Shown: positions 1-4,694 of the stretch, piece by piece | Layout of the letters: each line of letters opens with the position of its first letter | How positions within the stretch are numbered: the stretch's first letter is position 1 | From: Clostridiales bacterium UBA6386 | GTDB lineage: Bacteria > Bacillota > Clostridia > Oscillospirales > Oscillospiraceae | Assembly: GCA_002437585.1 (NCBI GenBank) | Contig: DJQM01000007.1 | Coordinates: forward strand, 14,915 to 20,641 | Direction of reading: 5' to 3' | Length of the DNA stretch: 5,727 bases | Notes under the pieces: model-generated | The model's input: only the letters and a program-made list of their open reading frames with translations | What the model was told of the DNA's origin: nothing | Databases searched by the model: none | Translations under genes and position numbers: made by a program

Positions 1-2
1 AA

Positions 3-152
3 ATCGGCAAGAGCTGGCGGCAGAAGATTTTGGCTCAGCCGAAAGTTCGGAAAGCGGAGGAATACTTTGTGTATTTCCCGCTTTCAGAACTGCACGGATG
101 GGGCAAAAGATTCGCCGTCCAGCCGCCGACGATTTATTCAGAGTTTCCGTAG
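3..152 (+). CDS. C-terminal fragment of an unrecognised protein (5' end outside window)
   Basis: An open frame enters from the left edge and runs 49 codons to a TAG at 150-152. The readable tail is rich in aromatic and basic residues (the stretch EEYFVYFPLSELHGWGKRF, then PPTIYSEFP at the end) and looks like soluble protein. I do not recognise the family. About 63% of third codon positions are G or C, similar to the other genes here, which supports real coding. The frame stops 2 bp before the stop codon of the converging phosphoribosyltransferase gene, a tight tail-to-tail fit that is also common for real genes. No terminator hairpin is visible at the junction. With only 49 codons it could still be a chance open frame. 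Confidence 0.45.
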   Translation: MGKSWRQKILAQPKVRKAEEYFVYFPLSELHGWGKRFAVQPPTIYSEFP

Positions 153-154
153 AT

Positions 155-790
155 TTACAAAGAGGAATAGCCGAAGCTGTTGACCAGGGCATCCACCTTC
201 TTGCCCGCCTTGCAGTAGGGGCACTCGTGGTAATCGTAGCTTCTGTAATCCGGCAGATCCTTCACGGAATAGACGGATTTCACCGGGAACCCTGCCACCT
301 CGTCCACCGCCCGGTAGATGGCCGCCACGCCTGCCACCCGGCCGCCGTAGTACTCGATGGCCTCAATGGAACGCTTGGCGGTAAAGCCGGTGGTGACGGA
401 AGCCATCAGCACCAGAACATGCTTGCCCCGGATCATGGGCTGGATGTTCTCCCGGAAGATAATCTGGGAATTGGCGTTGTACTCCGGCTCCACCACATAG
501 ATGGTCTCATGGGCGTTGATGGTGCGAAAGCCCGATTTGGTCAGCTCTTCGGCAATGCAGGTGCCAAGCACCGCCGTGCCATCCAGACACAGCACCGTAT
601 CCACCGGCGTGTCGTTGACGAAGCCGGACACCAGCTGATAGGCGCTGTCCCGAGCCTCGCTGAGCCGGGTCTTCTGATAGGTGATGTCCACATAATAGTT
701 GATGTGGGAATGGTTGGTCACAAAATGTCCCTTGGCAATTCGCAGCGGCGCGTTGCCCCGCTTCACAGGCAGTTTTACAAGCTGGATCAT
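155..790 (-). CDS. Orotate phosphoribosyltransferase-like protein with atypical PRPP motif
   Basis: This is a 211-aa type I phosphoribosyltransferase-fold protein, presumably cytoplasmic. The start is the ATG at 790, preceded by GGAGG with 8-nt spacing; an in-frame ATG at 805 overlaps that site and is less likely. Visible elements are a PPi-loop-like segment CLDGTAVLGTCIAEEL (residues 68-83), the PRPP-binding loop VLVLMASVTTGFT (125-137), then a helix and a YYGG turn (147-150). Canonical PRPP loops carry two acidic residues just before the TTG (as in VxVxDDxxTTGxT). Here those positions are Met-Ala, so catalysis as a classic orotate phosphoribosyltransferase is doubtful. The C-terminus adds a CPYC motif (190-193), which could be a redox or metal site. 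From memory, clostridial relatives annotated as orotate phosphoribosyltransferase share the ASVTTG variant, so this may be a distinct subfamily with an unknown substrate or a regulatory, PRPP-sensing role. It has its own promoter and a structured leader. The fold assignment is solid; the function is not. Confidence 0.85.
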   Translation of the reverse strand: MIQLVKLPVKRGNAPLRIAKGHFVTNHSHINYYVDITYQKTRLSEARDSAYQLVSGFVNDTPVDTVLCLDGTAVLGTCIAEELTKSGFRTINAHETIYVVEPEYNANSQIIFRENIQPMIRGKHVLVLMASVTTGFTAKRSIEAIEYYGGRVAGVAAIYRAVDEVAGFPVKSVYSVKDLPDYRSYDYHECPYCKAGKKVDALVNSFGYSSL

Positions 791-836
791 GGTGCATTCC
801 TCCATATTTCGATTTGAAAAAAGAAAAACGTTTTCC

Positions 837-875
837 GCCCGGCGCAAGCGTTTTTGCCGGGCTTTCCAAACGCTT
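837..875 (-). promoter_or_regulatory. Interlocking hairpins in the phosphoribosyltransferase leader (attenuator-like)
   Basis: On the minus strand the transcript predicted from the promoter at 882-910 would begin near 875. It meets AAGCGTTT (875-868), which pairs perfectly with AAACGCTT (853-846). Interleaved with this is a second perfect stem, GCCCGGC (862-856) with GCCGGGC (843-837). The two stems cannot form together in a simple secondary structure. The second is followed by GGAAAACG and the U-rich run TTTTTCTTTTTTC (828-816). A third, weak pairing, AAAAACG (855-849) with CGTTTTT (830-824), would sequester part of that run. This geometry resembles a terminator/antiterminator switch, although the U tract begins about 8 nt after the GC stem, which is looser than a textbook intrinsic terminator. 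On the plus strand the AAGCGTTT/AAACGCTT stem is followed directly by five T, so it could instead act as a terminator in that direction. Confidence 0.45.
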
Positions 876-881
876 TTTTTC

Positions 882-910
882 ATTGTAACCCGAAAAAAGA
901 GAAATGGCAA
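882..910 (-). promoter_or_regulatory. Sigma-A promoter for the phosphoribosyltransferase gene
   Basis: Reading the minus strand, TTGCCA (910-905) is separated by exactly 17 bp from TACAAT (887-882). Each hexamer is one or two changes from the sigma-A consensus, and the spacer is T-rich. Transcription should start about 875, giving an 85-nt leader before the ATG at 790. The promoter lies between the stop of the Nudix gene (940) and the start of the phosphoribosyltransferase gene, so the latter can be expressed independently of the lar operon. Confidence 0.7.
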
Positions 911-939
911 GTGCATTCTGCCTAATAGATAGCCAAAAT

Positions 940-1464
940 TCAGCGGCTTCTCTTGTTGATATTGCGCATACGCAATGCTTTTTCCTGACGGCGGAACTGA
1001 CGCGCGATGATCTTGCAGATTCGCCCGGTGCGCATCATCCAGTGAACCCTGGCAAAGCTTGCCCACATGACCCCGTCGGTTTCTCCGGGCTGCAGCACAA
1101 CGTCCTTCAGGCGCAGCGTCCGGCGCAGACAGTAGTGGTCGTAGAAAATATTCCGCTCCATATCCGTGTCCAGAAACTCAAATTCCCCTTCCTGCGCCCG
1201 GATTCCCGTTTCCTCAAACAGCTCCCGTGCCACCGCCTGACGGCTGGTCTCCCCGGCCAGGGCCGCGCCGCCGGAATTTTCCCAGGTGCCGGCGAAGCTC
1301 TTTTCCCTGGCCCGACGGGTCAGCAACACATGACCCGCCCCGTCGTAGACCCAGACGCAGACCACCAGACCGTATTCCCCGGACTTCCAGCCGCTTCCCC
1401 GAAGGTGAACCCGGCCGGTCAGGTTCCGGTTCTCGTCATAAATGTCGTTCCATTCCAAGGGCAA
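940..1464 (-). CDS. Nudix hydrolase
   Basis: This is a cytoplasmic Nudix pyrophosphohydrolase of about 174 aa, cleaving a nucleoside diphosphate linked to some other group X. The Nudix box is complete at residues 66-88 and fits G-x5-E-x7-R-E-U-x-E-E-x-G-U exactly: G66, E72, R80-E81, E84-E85, G87, I88. E81, E84 and E85 would bind the catalytic divalent metal. The N-terminal block (WNDIYDENRNLTGR, then GEYGLVVCVWVYD) resembles the YfcD/isopentenyl-diphosphate-isomerase-like Nudix branch, whose substrates are poorly defined. The C-terminus is very basic (RRQEKALRMRNINKRSR). The longest frame starts with TTG at 1464, only 3 nt after AAGGAGG (1474-1468). The third codon, TTG at 1458, gives a better 9-nt spacing and a 172-aa protein. 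No ATG start is available nearby and an in-frame stop lies at 1500-1498. The gene follows larC by 115 bp, so it may be read through from the lar operon; no strong promoter of its own was seen. Confidence 0.9.
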   Translation of the reverse strand: MPLEWNDIYDENRNLTGRVHLRGSGWKSGEYGLVVCVWVYDGAGHVLLTRRAREKSFAGTWENSGGAALAGETSRQAVARELFEETGIRAQEGEFEFLDTDMERNIFYDHYCLRRTLRLKDVVLQPGETDGVMWASFARVHWMMRTGRICKIIARQFRRQEKALRMRNINKRSR

Positions 1465-1467
1465 TGC

Positions 1468-1474
1468 CCTCCTT
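1468..1474 (-). promoter_or_regulatory. Ribosome binding site of the Nudix gene (start-deciding)
   Basis: AAGGAGG lies 3 nt before the first possible TTG start (1464) and 9 nt before a second in-frame TTG (1458). The usual 5-9 nt spacing favours the second TTG. Either way the gene uses a rare TTG start, which usually lowers expression. Confidence 0.6.
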
Positions 1475-1518
1475 CTTCCTGTCTGCAGTTCTGGATATCA
1501 CACTCTCCGGGAAAAGAT

Positions 1519-1579
1519 AACCGAATTCCCCGCTTTCCGGAACGGGAGTCATCCGCCTCAGGCAGTCACCCATTCGGTT
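1519..1579 (-). repeat. Inverted repeat immediately after larC (possible terminator or structured RNA)
   Basis: Directly after the larC stop codon the minus strand reads AACCGAAT (1579-1572). Its perfect 8-nt complement ATTCGGTT lies at 1526-1519 and is followed by ATCTTTTCCC. The 45-nt interior contains smaller pairings: CCCG with CGGG (1546-1543 and 1532-1529) around TTCCGGAA, and GCC-tga-GGC. It could fold as a branched structure between larC and the Nudix gene. The T run is short and the loop long, so this would be a weak terminator at best. A chance 8-bp match within 115 bp is not very improbable. Confidence 0.25.
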
Positions 1580-2737
1580 TTACTCCAGCATCTTCCGGAC
1601 TTCTGCCAAAGATTTTCCTGTCATTCTCGCAATTTTCGCCAGGTCTTCGTATTCCCATTTTTCCCGGGAAACGCCAAAGCCCCGGCTGCTTTTCCGCCGC
1701 ACCGCGCCATAGTGGGTCTGGATTTCTTTCTCTGAACGCCGGAGGGTAAACCGGCTGCGCATTCCCGCCCGGACACCCAAAGTCGTGGTATTCGCAAGCA
1801 GCAGCTTCGCCATTGTTTCCTGCTCCGCCGGACGGCACAGCACCGTCAGCAGCACGCCGGGGCGGGATTTTTTCATGCCGATGGGGGCGGTGAACACATC
1901 CAAGGCCCCGGCCGCAAGAAGCGTCTCCATGGCAAAGCCGATGTCCTCCCCGGTCATGTCGTCCAGGTTGCAGCAAAGCTCGGCAATCTCGTCCCCGGCT
2001 TCCTCAGTCTGCCCCAGCATGACCCGAAGGCAGTTGACCCGGGGAAAATCCTTCTTTCCCATGCCGTAGCCGATGGATTCCACCCGCATGGTGGGCTGAT
2101 TGCCAAAATCCGTCACGAAATGCCGCAGCAGTGCCGCCCCGGTGGGGGTGCACAGCTCCCCGGAAATCTCCCCGCCGTACACGGGGATCCCCCGCAGAAG
2201 CCAGGCCGTAGCCGGGGCGGGCACCGGCAGAATGCCGTGGGCGCATTTCACCGTGCCGCTGCCCACATGCACCGGCGACGCCAGAATCTGCTCCGGCGCC
2301 AATCGACCCAGCAGCAGGCACACCGCCGTTATATCCGCCACCGCGTCCAGAGCACCCACCTCATGGAAGTGAATCTGGCTCACCGGAACCCCATGAACAT
2401 GGCTTTCCGCCTGGGCAATTTCCTCGTAAACGGACAGGATATCCAGCTTGACCATGGTGGAAATGGGCAGCCCCTCCACAATCGCCCGGATGTCGCGCAT
2501 CGTTCCATGGGTGTGCGGGTGCGCTTCCCCTTCCTCCCGCCCATGGATTTTCACAGACATATGGGTGCCGGAAATTCCGCATTTTTCGCATTTCTCAGTG
2601 GAAAATTCCACGCCCGGAATGCCCAGGCCGTTCAGCTCCGCCAGGAAAGCCTCCCGCTCCGGCAGCAGCTCCAATAGTGCCGCCGTCAGCATATCCCCCG
2701 CCGCGCCCATGCCGCAGTCCAGATACAGTGTTCTCAT
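1580..2737 (-). CDS. larC: LarC, nickel-pincer cofactor biosynthesis nickel insertase
   Basis: LarC (385 aa) is the CTP-dependent cyclometallase that inserts Ni(II) into pyridinium-3,5-bisthiocarboxylic acid mononucleotide, forming the NPN cofactor. The sequence shows the family start YLDCGMGAAGDM (residues 5-16), a short His-rich patch HPHTHGTMRDI (73-83), IHFHEVGALDAVADI (122-136), the block SPVHVGSGTVKCAHGILPVPAPA (154-176), CTPTGAALL (196-204), and the C-terminal domain with NLDDMTGEDIGFAMETLLAAGALDVF (257-282) and IGMKKSRPG (286-294). In Lactiplantibacillus plantarum, larC is split into two frames joined by programmed ribosomal frameshifting; here N- and C-terminal domains lie in one uninterrupted frame. 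The His-rich linker, long in many homologues, is reduced. The ATG at 2737 has GGAGG with 7-nt spacing and overlaps the larB stop by 4 bp (ATGA), implying translational coupling. Confidence 0.96.
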   Translation of the reverse strand: MRTLYLDCGMGAAGDMLTAALLELLPEREAFLAELNGLGIPGVEFSTEKCEKCGISGTHMSVKIHGREEGEAHPHTHGTMRDIRAIVEGLPISTMVKLDILSVYEEIAQAESHVHGVPVSQIHFHEVGALDAVADITAVCLLLGRLAPEQILASPVHVGSGTVKCAHGILPVPAPATAWLLRGIPVYGGEISGELCTPTGAALLRHFVTDFGNQPTMRVESIGYGMGKKDFPRVNCLRVMLGQTEEAGDEIAELCCNLDDMTGEDIGFAMETLLAAGALDVFTAPIGMKKSRPGVLLTVLCRPAEQETMAKLLLANTTTLGVRAGMRSRFTLRRSEKEIQTHYGAVRRKSSRGFGVSREKWEYEDLAKIARMTGKSLAEVRKMLE

Positions 2738-3489
2738 TTCCTGACCTCCATGTGGTTGATCCGCCCGGCCAGGAACCCCGCGCCGAAGCCGTTGTCGATG
2801 TTCACCACGCTGACCCCGCTGGCGCAGGAATTGAGCATACTCAGCAGGGCGGACACCCCGCCGAAGGAAGCCCCGTAGCCCACGCTGGTGGGCACCGCGA
2901 TCACCGGACAGTCCGCAAGGCCCCCCACCACGCTGGCAAGGGCCCCCTCCATGCCCGCCACGGCGATGACCACACTGGCCTCCATGACAAGATCCATATG
3001 AGCCAGCAGCCGGTGCACCCCGGCCACGCCCACGTCATACAGCCGCACCACTTCGTTTCCCTGGATTTCGGCGGTCAGAGCCGCTTCCTCCGCCACGGGA
3101 ATGTCGCTGGTGCCGCCGGTGGCGATGACGATCTTGCCGATGCCGTCCGGCTCCGGGAAGCCCCCGGCAATGCCCACTTTGGCATCCTTCCGGTAGTCCA
3201 GGGGCAGGACTTTCGATACAAAGTCCGCCGCCGCCTGGGACATCCGGGTGATGAGAATTCGGCTCTGGCCGTTGCGGATCATGGACTGCATGATCCCCAA
3301 AATCTGCTCCGGGGTCTTCCCTGCCCCGTAGATCACCTCCGCCGCCCCCTGGCGGATTCGCCGGTGCAGGTCTACCTTGGCATAGCCGATGTCCTCGAAG
3401 GGGGACATTTTCAGCTTCAGCATAGCCTCGTCCACGGACACCGCGCCGTCCTTGACCTGTTCCAGGAGCTTTCGCATATCCGAATTCAT
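2734..3489 (-). CDS. larB: LarB, pyridinium-3,5-biscarboxylic acid mononucleotide synthase
   Basis: LarB (251 aa) carries out the first step of NPN synthesis: it carboxylates the pyridinium ring of nicotinic acid adenine dinucleotide at C5 and hydrolyses the pyrophosphate, releasing AMP. The C-terminal half is a PurE-like domain. Visible signatures are KVGIAGGFPEPDG (104-116), the PurE-type loop VIATGGTSDIPVAEEA (121-136), YDVGVAGVHRLL (151-162), GMEGALASVVGGL (179-191) and VPTSVGYGASFGGVSALLSMLNSC (199-222). The N-terminal 50 residues (MRKLLEQVKDGAVSVDEA, then FEDIGYAKVDLHRRIRQG) match the LarB N-terminal region. The frame is open upstream to 3639, but the true start is the ATG at 3489: it has GGAGG with 7-nt spacing and overlaps the larE stop by 4 bp (ATGA), and the resulting length matches the family (about 246 aa in L. 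plantarum). Confidence 0.96.
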   Translation of the reverse strand: MNSDMRKLLEQVKDGAVSVDEAMLKLKMSPFEDIGYAKVDLHRRIRQGAAEVIYGAGKTPEQILGIMQSMIRNGQSRILITRMSQAAADFVSKVLPLDYRKDAKVGIAGGFPEPDGIGKIVIATGGTSDIPVAEEAALTAEIQGNEVVRLYDVGVAGVHRLLAHMDLVMEASVVIAVAGMEGALASVVGGLADCPVIAVPTSVGYGASFGGVSALLSMLNSCASGVSVVNIDNGFGAGFLAGRINHMEVRK

Positions 3490-4232
3490 GGCCGCACCTC
3501 CAGATCCAGCAAAACGCCCGCGTACCACTGCTTCAGCTGCTCCAGAATGGCTTTCCGGTTCCGGAGTACCAGCTCCAGCTGCCCCTCCGGCACCTGGATT
3601 CTGGCGCAGCCGCCCAGCAGCCGCACCCGGAAATCCCACAGGCCGATGGCGCGGAGAGAATCCTCCGCCTTTTCGGTTTTTTTCAGCTTTTCGGCGGTGA
3701 TTTCCTCCCCGGCAGGTATCCGGGTGGCAAGGCAGGCATAGGCGGGCTTATTCCAGGTGAACAGCCCCGCCTGCCGGGATTTTTCCCGGATTTCTGCCTT
3801 CGTCAGGCCGCACTCCCGCAAAGGCGACCGGACGGACAGCTCCCGCAGTGCCTGCATCCCCGGCCGGTCGGAGACCTGATCGGAGGCGTTGGTGCCGTCC
3901 AGGATCAGACTGTAGCCGTCCGCCTTCGCCGCGGCGGACAGAGCGGAGAAAATCCTCCGCTTGCAGTAGTAGCAGCGGTTTGCGGGGTTTTTCACCACCT
4001 CCGGCACCTCCAGCACGGAAAGGGGCAGCATTTTCAGCTCCGCCCCCACGTCCTTCGCAAGGCGGATCGCATCCTCCCGCTCAAAGGCCGGCTGGAAAGC
4101 GGTGTCCGCATAGTAGGCCGTCACCTTTGCTCCGGCGCGCACCGCCGTATACAATAAATAGGAGGAATCCACGCCGCCGGAAAAGGCAATGGCGGCCTTG
4201 GGATTCTCCTTCCAGAAATCATTCAGAGTCAT
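3486..4232 (-). CDS. larE: LarE, ATP-dependent sulfur transferase of nickel-pincer cofactor synthesis
   Basis: LarE (248 aa) is an ATP-pyrophosphatase-fold enzyme that adenylates the two carboxylates of the LarB product and replaces each with a thiocarboxylate. The PP-loop SGGVDSS is at residues 18-24. Further family blocks are NRCYYCKRRIF (86-95), ILDGTNASD (110-118), RSPLRECGLTKAEIR (135-149), KPAYACLATRIPAGEEIT (162-179), and the C-terminal FRVRLLGGCARIQV (201-214). L. plantarum LarE sacrifices one cysteine per sulfur transferred, whereas other LarE proteins hold a [4Fe-4S] cluster on three cysteines. Here C87, C90 and C167 are candidates for such a set; assigning the class needs an alignment. 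The frame is open upstream to 4331, but the start is the ATG at 4232: GGAAGGAG lies 8 nt upstream, and a good promoter (4261-4289) sits where the longer version would be coding. It is the first gene of the operon. Confidence 0.96.
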   Translation of the reverse strand: MTLNDFWKENPKAAIAFSGGVDSSYLLYTAVRAGAKVTAYYADTAFQPAFEREDAIRLAKDVGAELKMLPLSVLEVPEVVKNPANRCYYCKRRIFSALSAAAKADGYSLILDGTNASDQVSDRPGMQALRELSVRSPLRECGLTKAEIREKSRQAGLFTWNKPAYACLATRIPAGEEITAEKLKKTEKAEDSLRAIGLWDFRVRLLGGCARIQVPEGQLELVLRNRKAILEQLKQWYAGVLLDLEVRP

Positions 4233-4260
4233 AATTGTTTCTCCTTCCGGGATTTTCGAT

Positions 4261-4289
4261 ATTATAGCACGAAGAGCCGCCCTTCGCAA
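4261..4289 (-). promoter_or_regulatory. Sigma-A promoter of the larE-larB-larC operon
   Basis: On the minus strand TTGCGA (4289-4284) and TATAAT (4266-4261) are separated by 17 bp. The -10 is a perfect consensus. Initiation near 4254 would give a very short leader of about 22 nt carrying the larE ribosome binding site. The spacer contains a small inverted repeat, CGAAG-7-CTTCG (4270-4274 and 4282-4286), which could be a regulator contact but may be chance. Confidence 0.75.
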
Positions 4290-4302
4290 TATCTTCTCAT
4301 TT

Positions 4303-4321
4303 AACATTTCTGTGAAATGTT
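4303..4321. promoter_or_regulatory. Palindromic operator O1, between the divergent promoters
   Basis: AACATTTC-TGT-GAAATGTT is a perfect 8-3-8 inverted repeat. It ends 3 bp before the plus-strand -35 (4325) and 14 bp from the larE -35 (4289). Its size and symmetry suit a dimeric winged-helix repressor such as the adjacent ArsR-family protein. Binding here could affect either promoter; which regulator binds is inference. Confidence 0.6.
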
Positions 4322-4324
4322 CTC

Positions 4325-4353
4325 TTGACAACCTGTTGTTTCTATGCTATTAT
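4325..4353 (+). promoter_or_regulatory. Consensus sigma-A promoter of the ArsR-SdpI operon
   Basis: TTGACA (4325-4330), a 17-bp spacer and TATTAT (4348-4353) form a near-perfect sigma-A promoter. Transcription should start around 4360, inside the second operator, giving a leader of about 38 nt. A promoter this strong normally needs tight repression, in keeping with the flanking palindromes. Confidence 0.85.
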
Positions 4354-4384
4354 TCATTTAACATTTCAGTTAATCATTAAATGA
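4354..4384. promoter_or_regulatory. Palindromic operator O2 over the transcription start
   Basis: TCATTTAA (4354-4361) and TTAAATGA (4377-4384) form a perfect 8-15-8 inverted repeat. Nested inside is TTAAC-ATTTCA-GTTAA (4359-4374). The element abuts the -10 and covers the predicted start site, an ideal place for autorepression of the ArsR-family gene. The left half repeats the sequence at O1, but the right half differs from the O1 palindrome. Confidence 0.55.
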
Positions 4385-4397
4385 AAGGAGGACACCT

Positions 4398-4676
4398 ATG
4401 GGCTTACAGCAAACCCTGAAGGCGCTGGCCGACCCCACCCGGCGGGAAATTCTGAATCTTCTCAAGGACGGGAAGCGTTCCGCCGGAGAGATTTCCGAGC
4501 GGTTCGACATTTCCGCCGCCGCCGTGTCCCGGCACCTGTCGGTGCTGAAGGATGCTGATCTGGTGACGGACACCCGGGAGGGAAAATTTATCTTTTACGA
4601 GCTGAACACCTCGGTTCTGGAGGAAATACTCCTTTGGATTTCCGATCTGAAGAACCAGGAACCCACCGAAAAATAA
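4398..4676 (+). CDS. ArsR/SdpR-family winged-helix autorepressor
   Basis: This is a 92-aa DNA-binding repressor with the ArsR-family fold. LKALADPTRREILNLLKDG (residues 7-25) is the hallmark first part, EISERFDISAAAVSRHLSVLKDADLV (31-56) is the helix-turn-helix with its recognition helix at about 40-52, and TREGKFIFYELN (59-70) is the beta-wing. It contains no cysteine at all, so the metal-binding sites of ArsR/CadC-type sensors are absent. With the SdpI-family gene next to it, it resembles SdpR, the Bacillus autorepressor thought to be titrated to the membrane by toxin-loaded SdpI. The ATG at 4398 follows AAAGGAGG with 6-nt spacing. It is transcribed from the consensus promoter at 4325-4353 with palindromes on both sides, and 18 bp separate it from the membrane gene. 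Confidence 0.93.
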   Translation: MGLQQTLKALADPTRREILNLLKDGKRSAGEISERFDISAAAVSRHLSVLKDADLVTDTREGKFIFYELNTSVLEEILLWISDLKNQEPTEK

Positions 4677-4694
4677 CTGTTCAGGAGGTATTTT

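Larger units (their letters stand above)
4297..4367. repeat. Pair of 14-bp direct repeats in the divergent promoter region
   Basis: TCATTTAACATTTC occurs exactly at 4297-4310 and again at 4354-4367, 57 bp apart start to start. The first copy lies between the two divergent promoters and the second starts immediately after the plus-strand -10. Each copy forms the left half of a palindrome described separately. Two exact 14-mers in a 165-bp gap are unlikely by chance, even in AT-rich sequence, and suggest two binding sites for the same repressor. Confidence 0.75.

Noticed and set aside
1..8. The first eight bases (AAATCGGC) are identical to the last eight (5720-5727), hinting at a circular molecule or a flanking repeat.
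   Set aside because: Eight bases is shorter than any normal assembly overlap or target-site signature of use here. Joining the ends gives no continuing gene: the right-end frame reads into the left end as low-complexity Arg/Ser-rich text rather than the partial protein at 3-152. Treated as coincidence.
98..817. A 239-codon plus-strand open frame opposite the phosphoribosyltransferase.
   Set aside because: The minus strand gives a recognisable phosphoribosyltransferase with promoter, leader and ribosome binding site. The plus frame has no such support and overlaps it almost entirely.
791..1066. Upstream extension of the phosphoribosyltransferase frame to a start at 1066.
   Set aside because: The extra residues overlap the Nudix gene and would make the promoter and leader hairpins coding. 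The family N-terminus (MIQLVKLPVKRG) and GGAGG point to the ATG at 790.
1580..4234. Several long open frames on the plus strand opposite larC, larB and larE (for example around 2677-3741 and 3848-4234).
   Set aside because: They are rich in Pro, Arg, His and Ser, show no domain pattern, lack sensible ribosome binding sites, and lie antisense to well-recognised genes. This is typical of shadow frames in GC-rich coding DNA.
4270..4286. CGAAG-7-CTTCG inverted repeat in the larE promoter spacer as a nickel-responsive operator.
   Set aside because: Five-base arms are too short to call, and the sequence does not resemble an operator I know for NikR or another nickel sensor. Mentioned only in the promoter entry.
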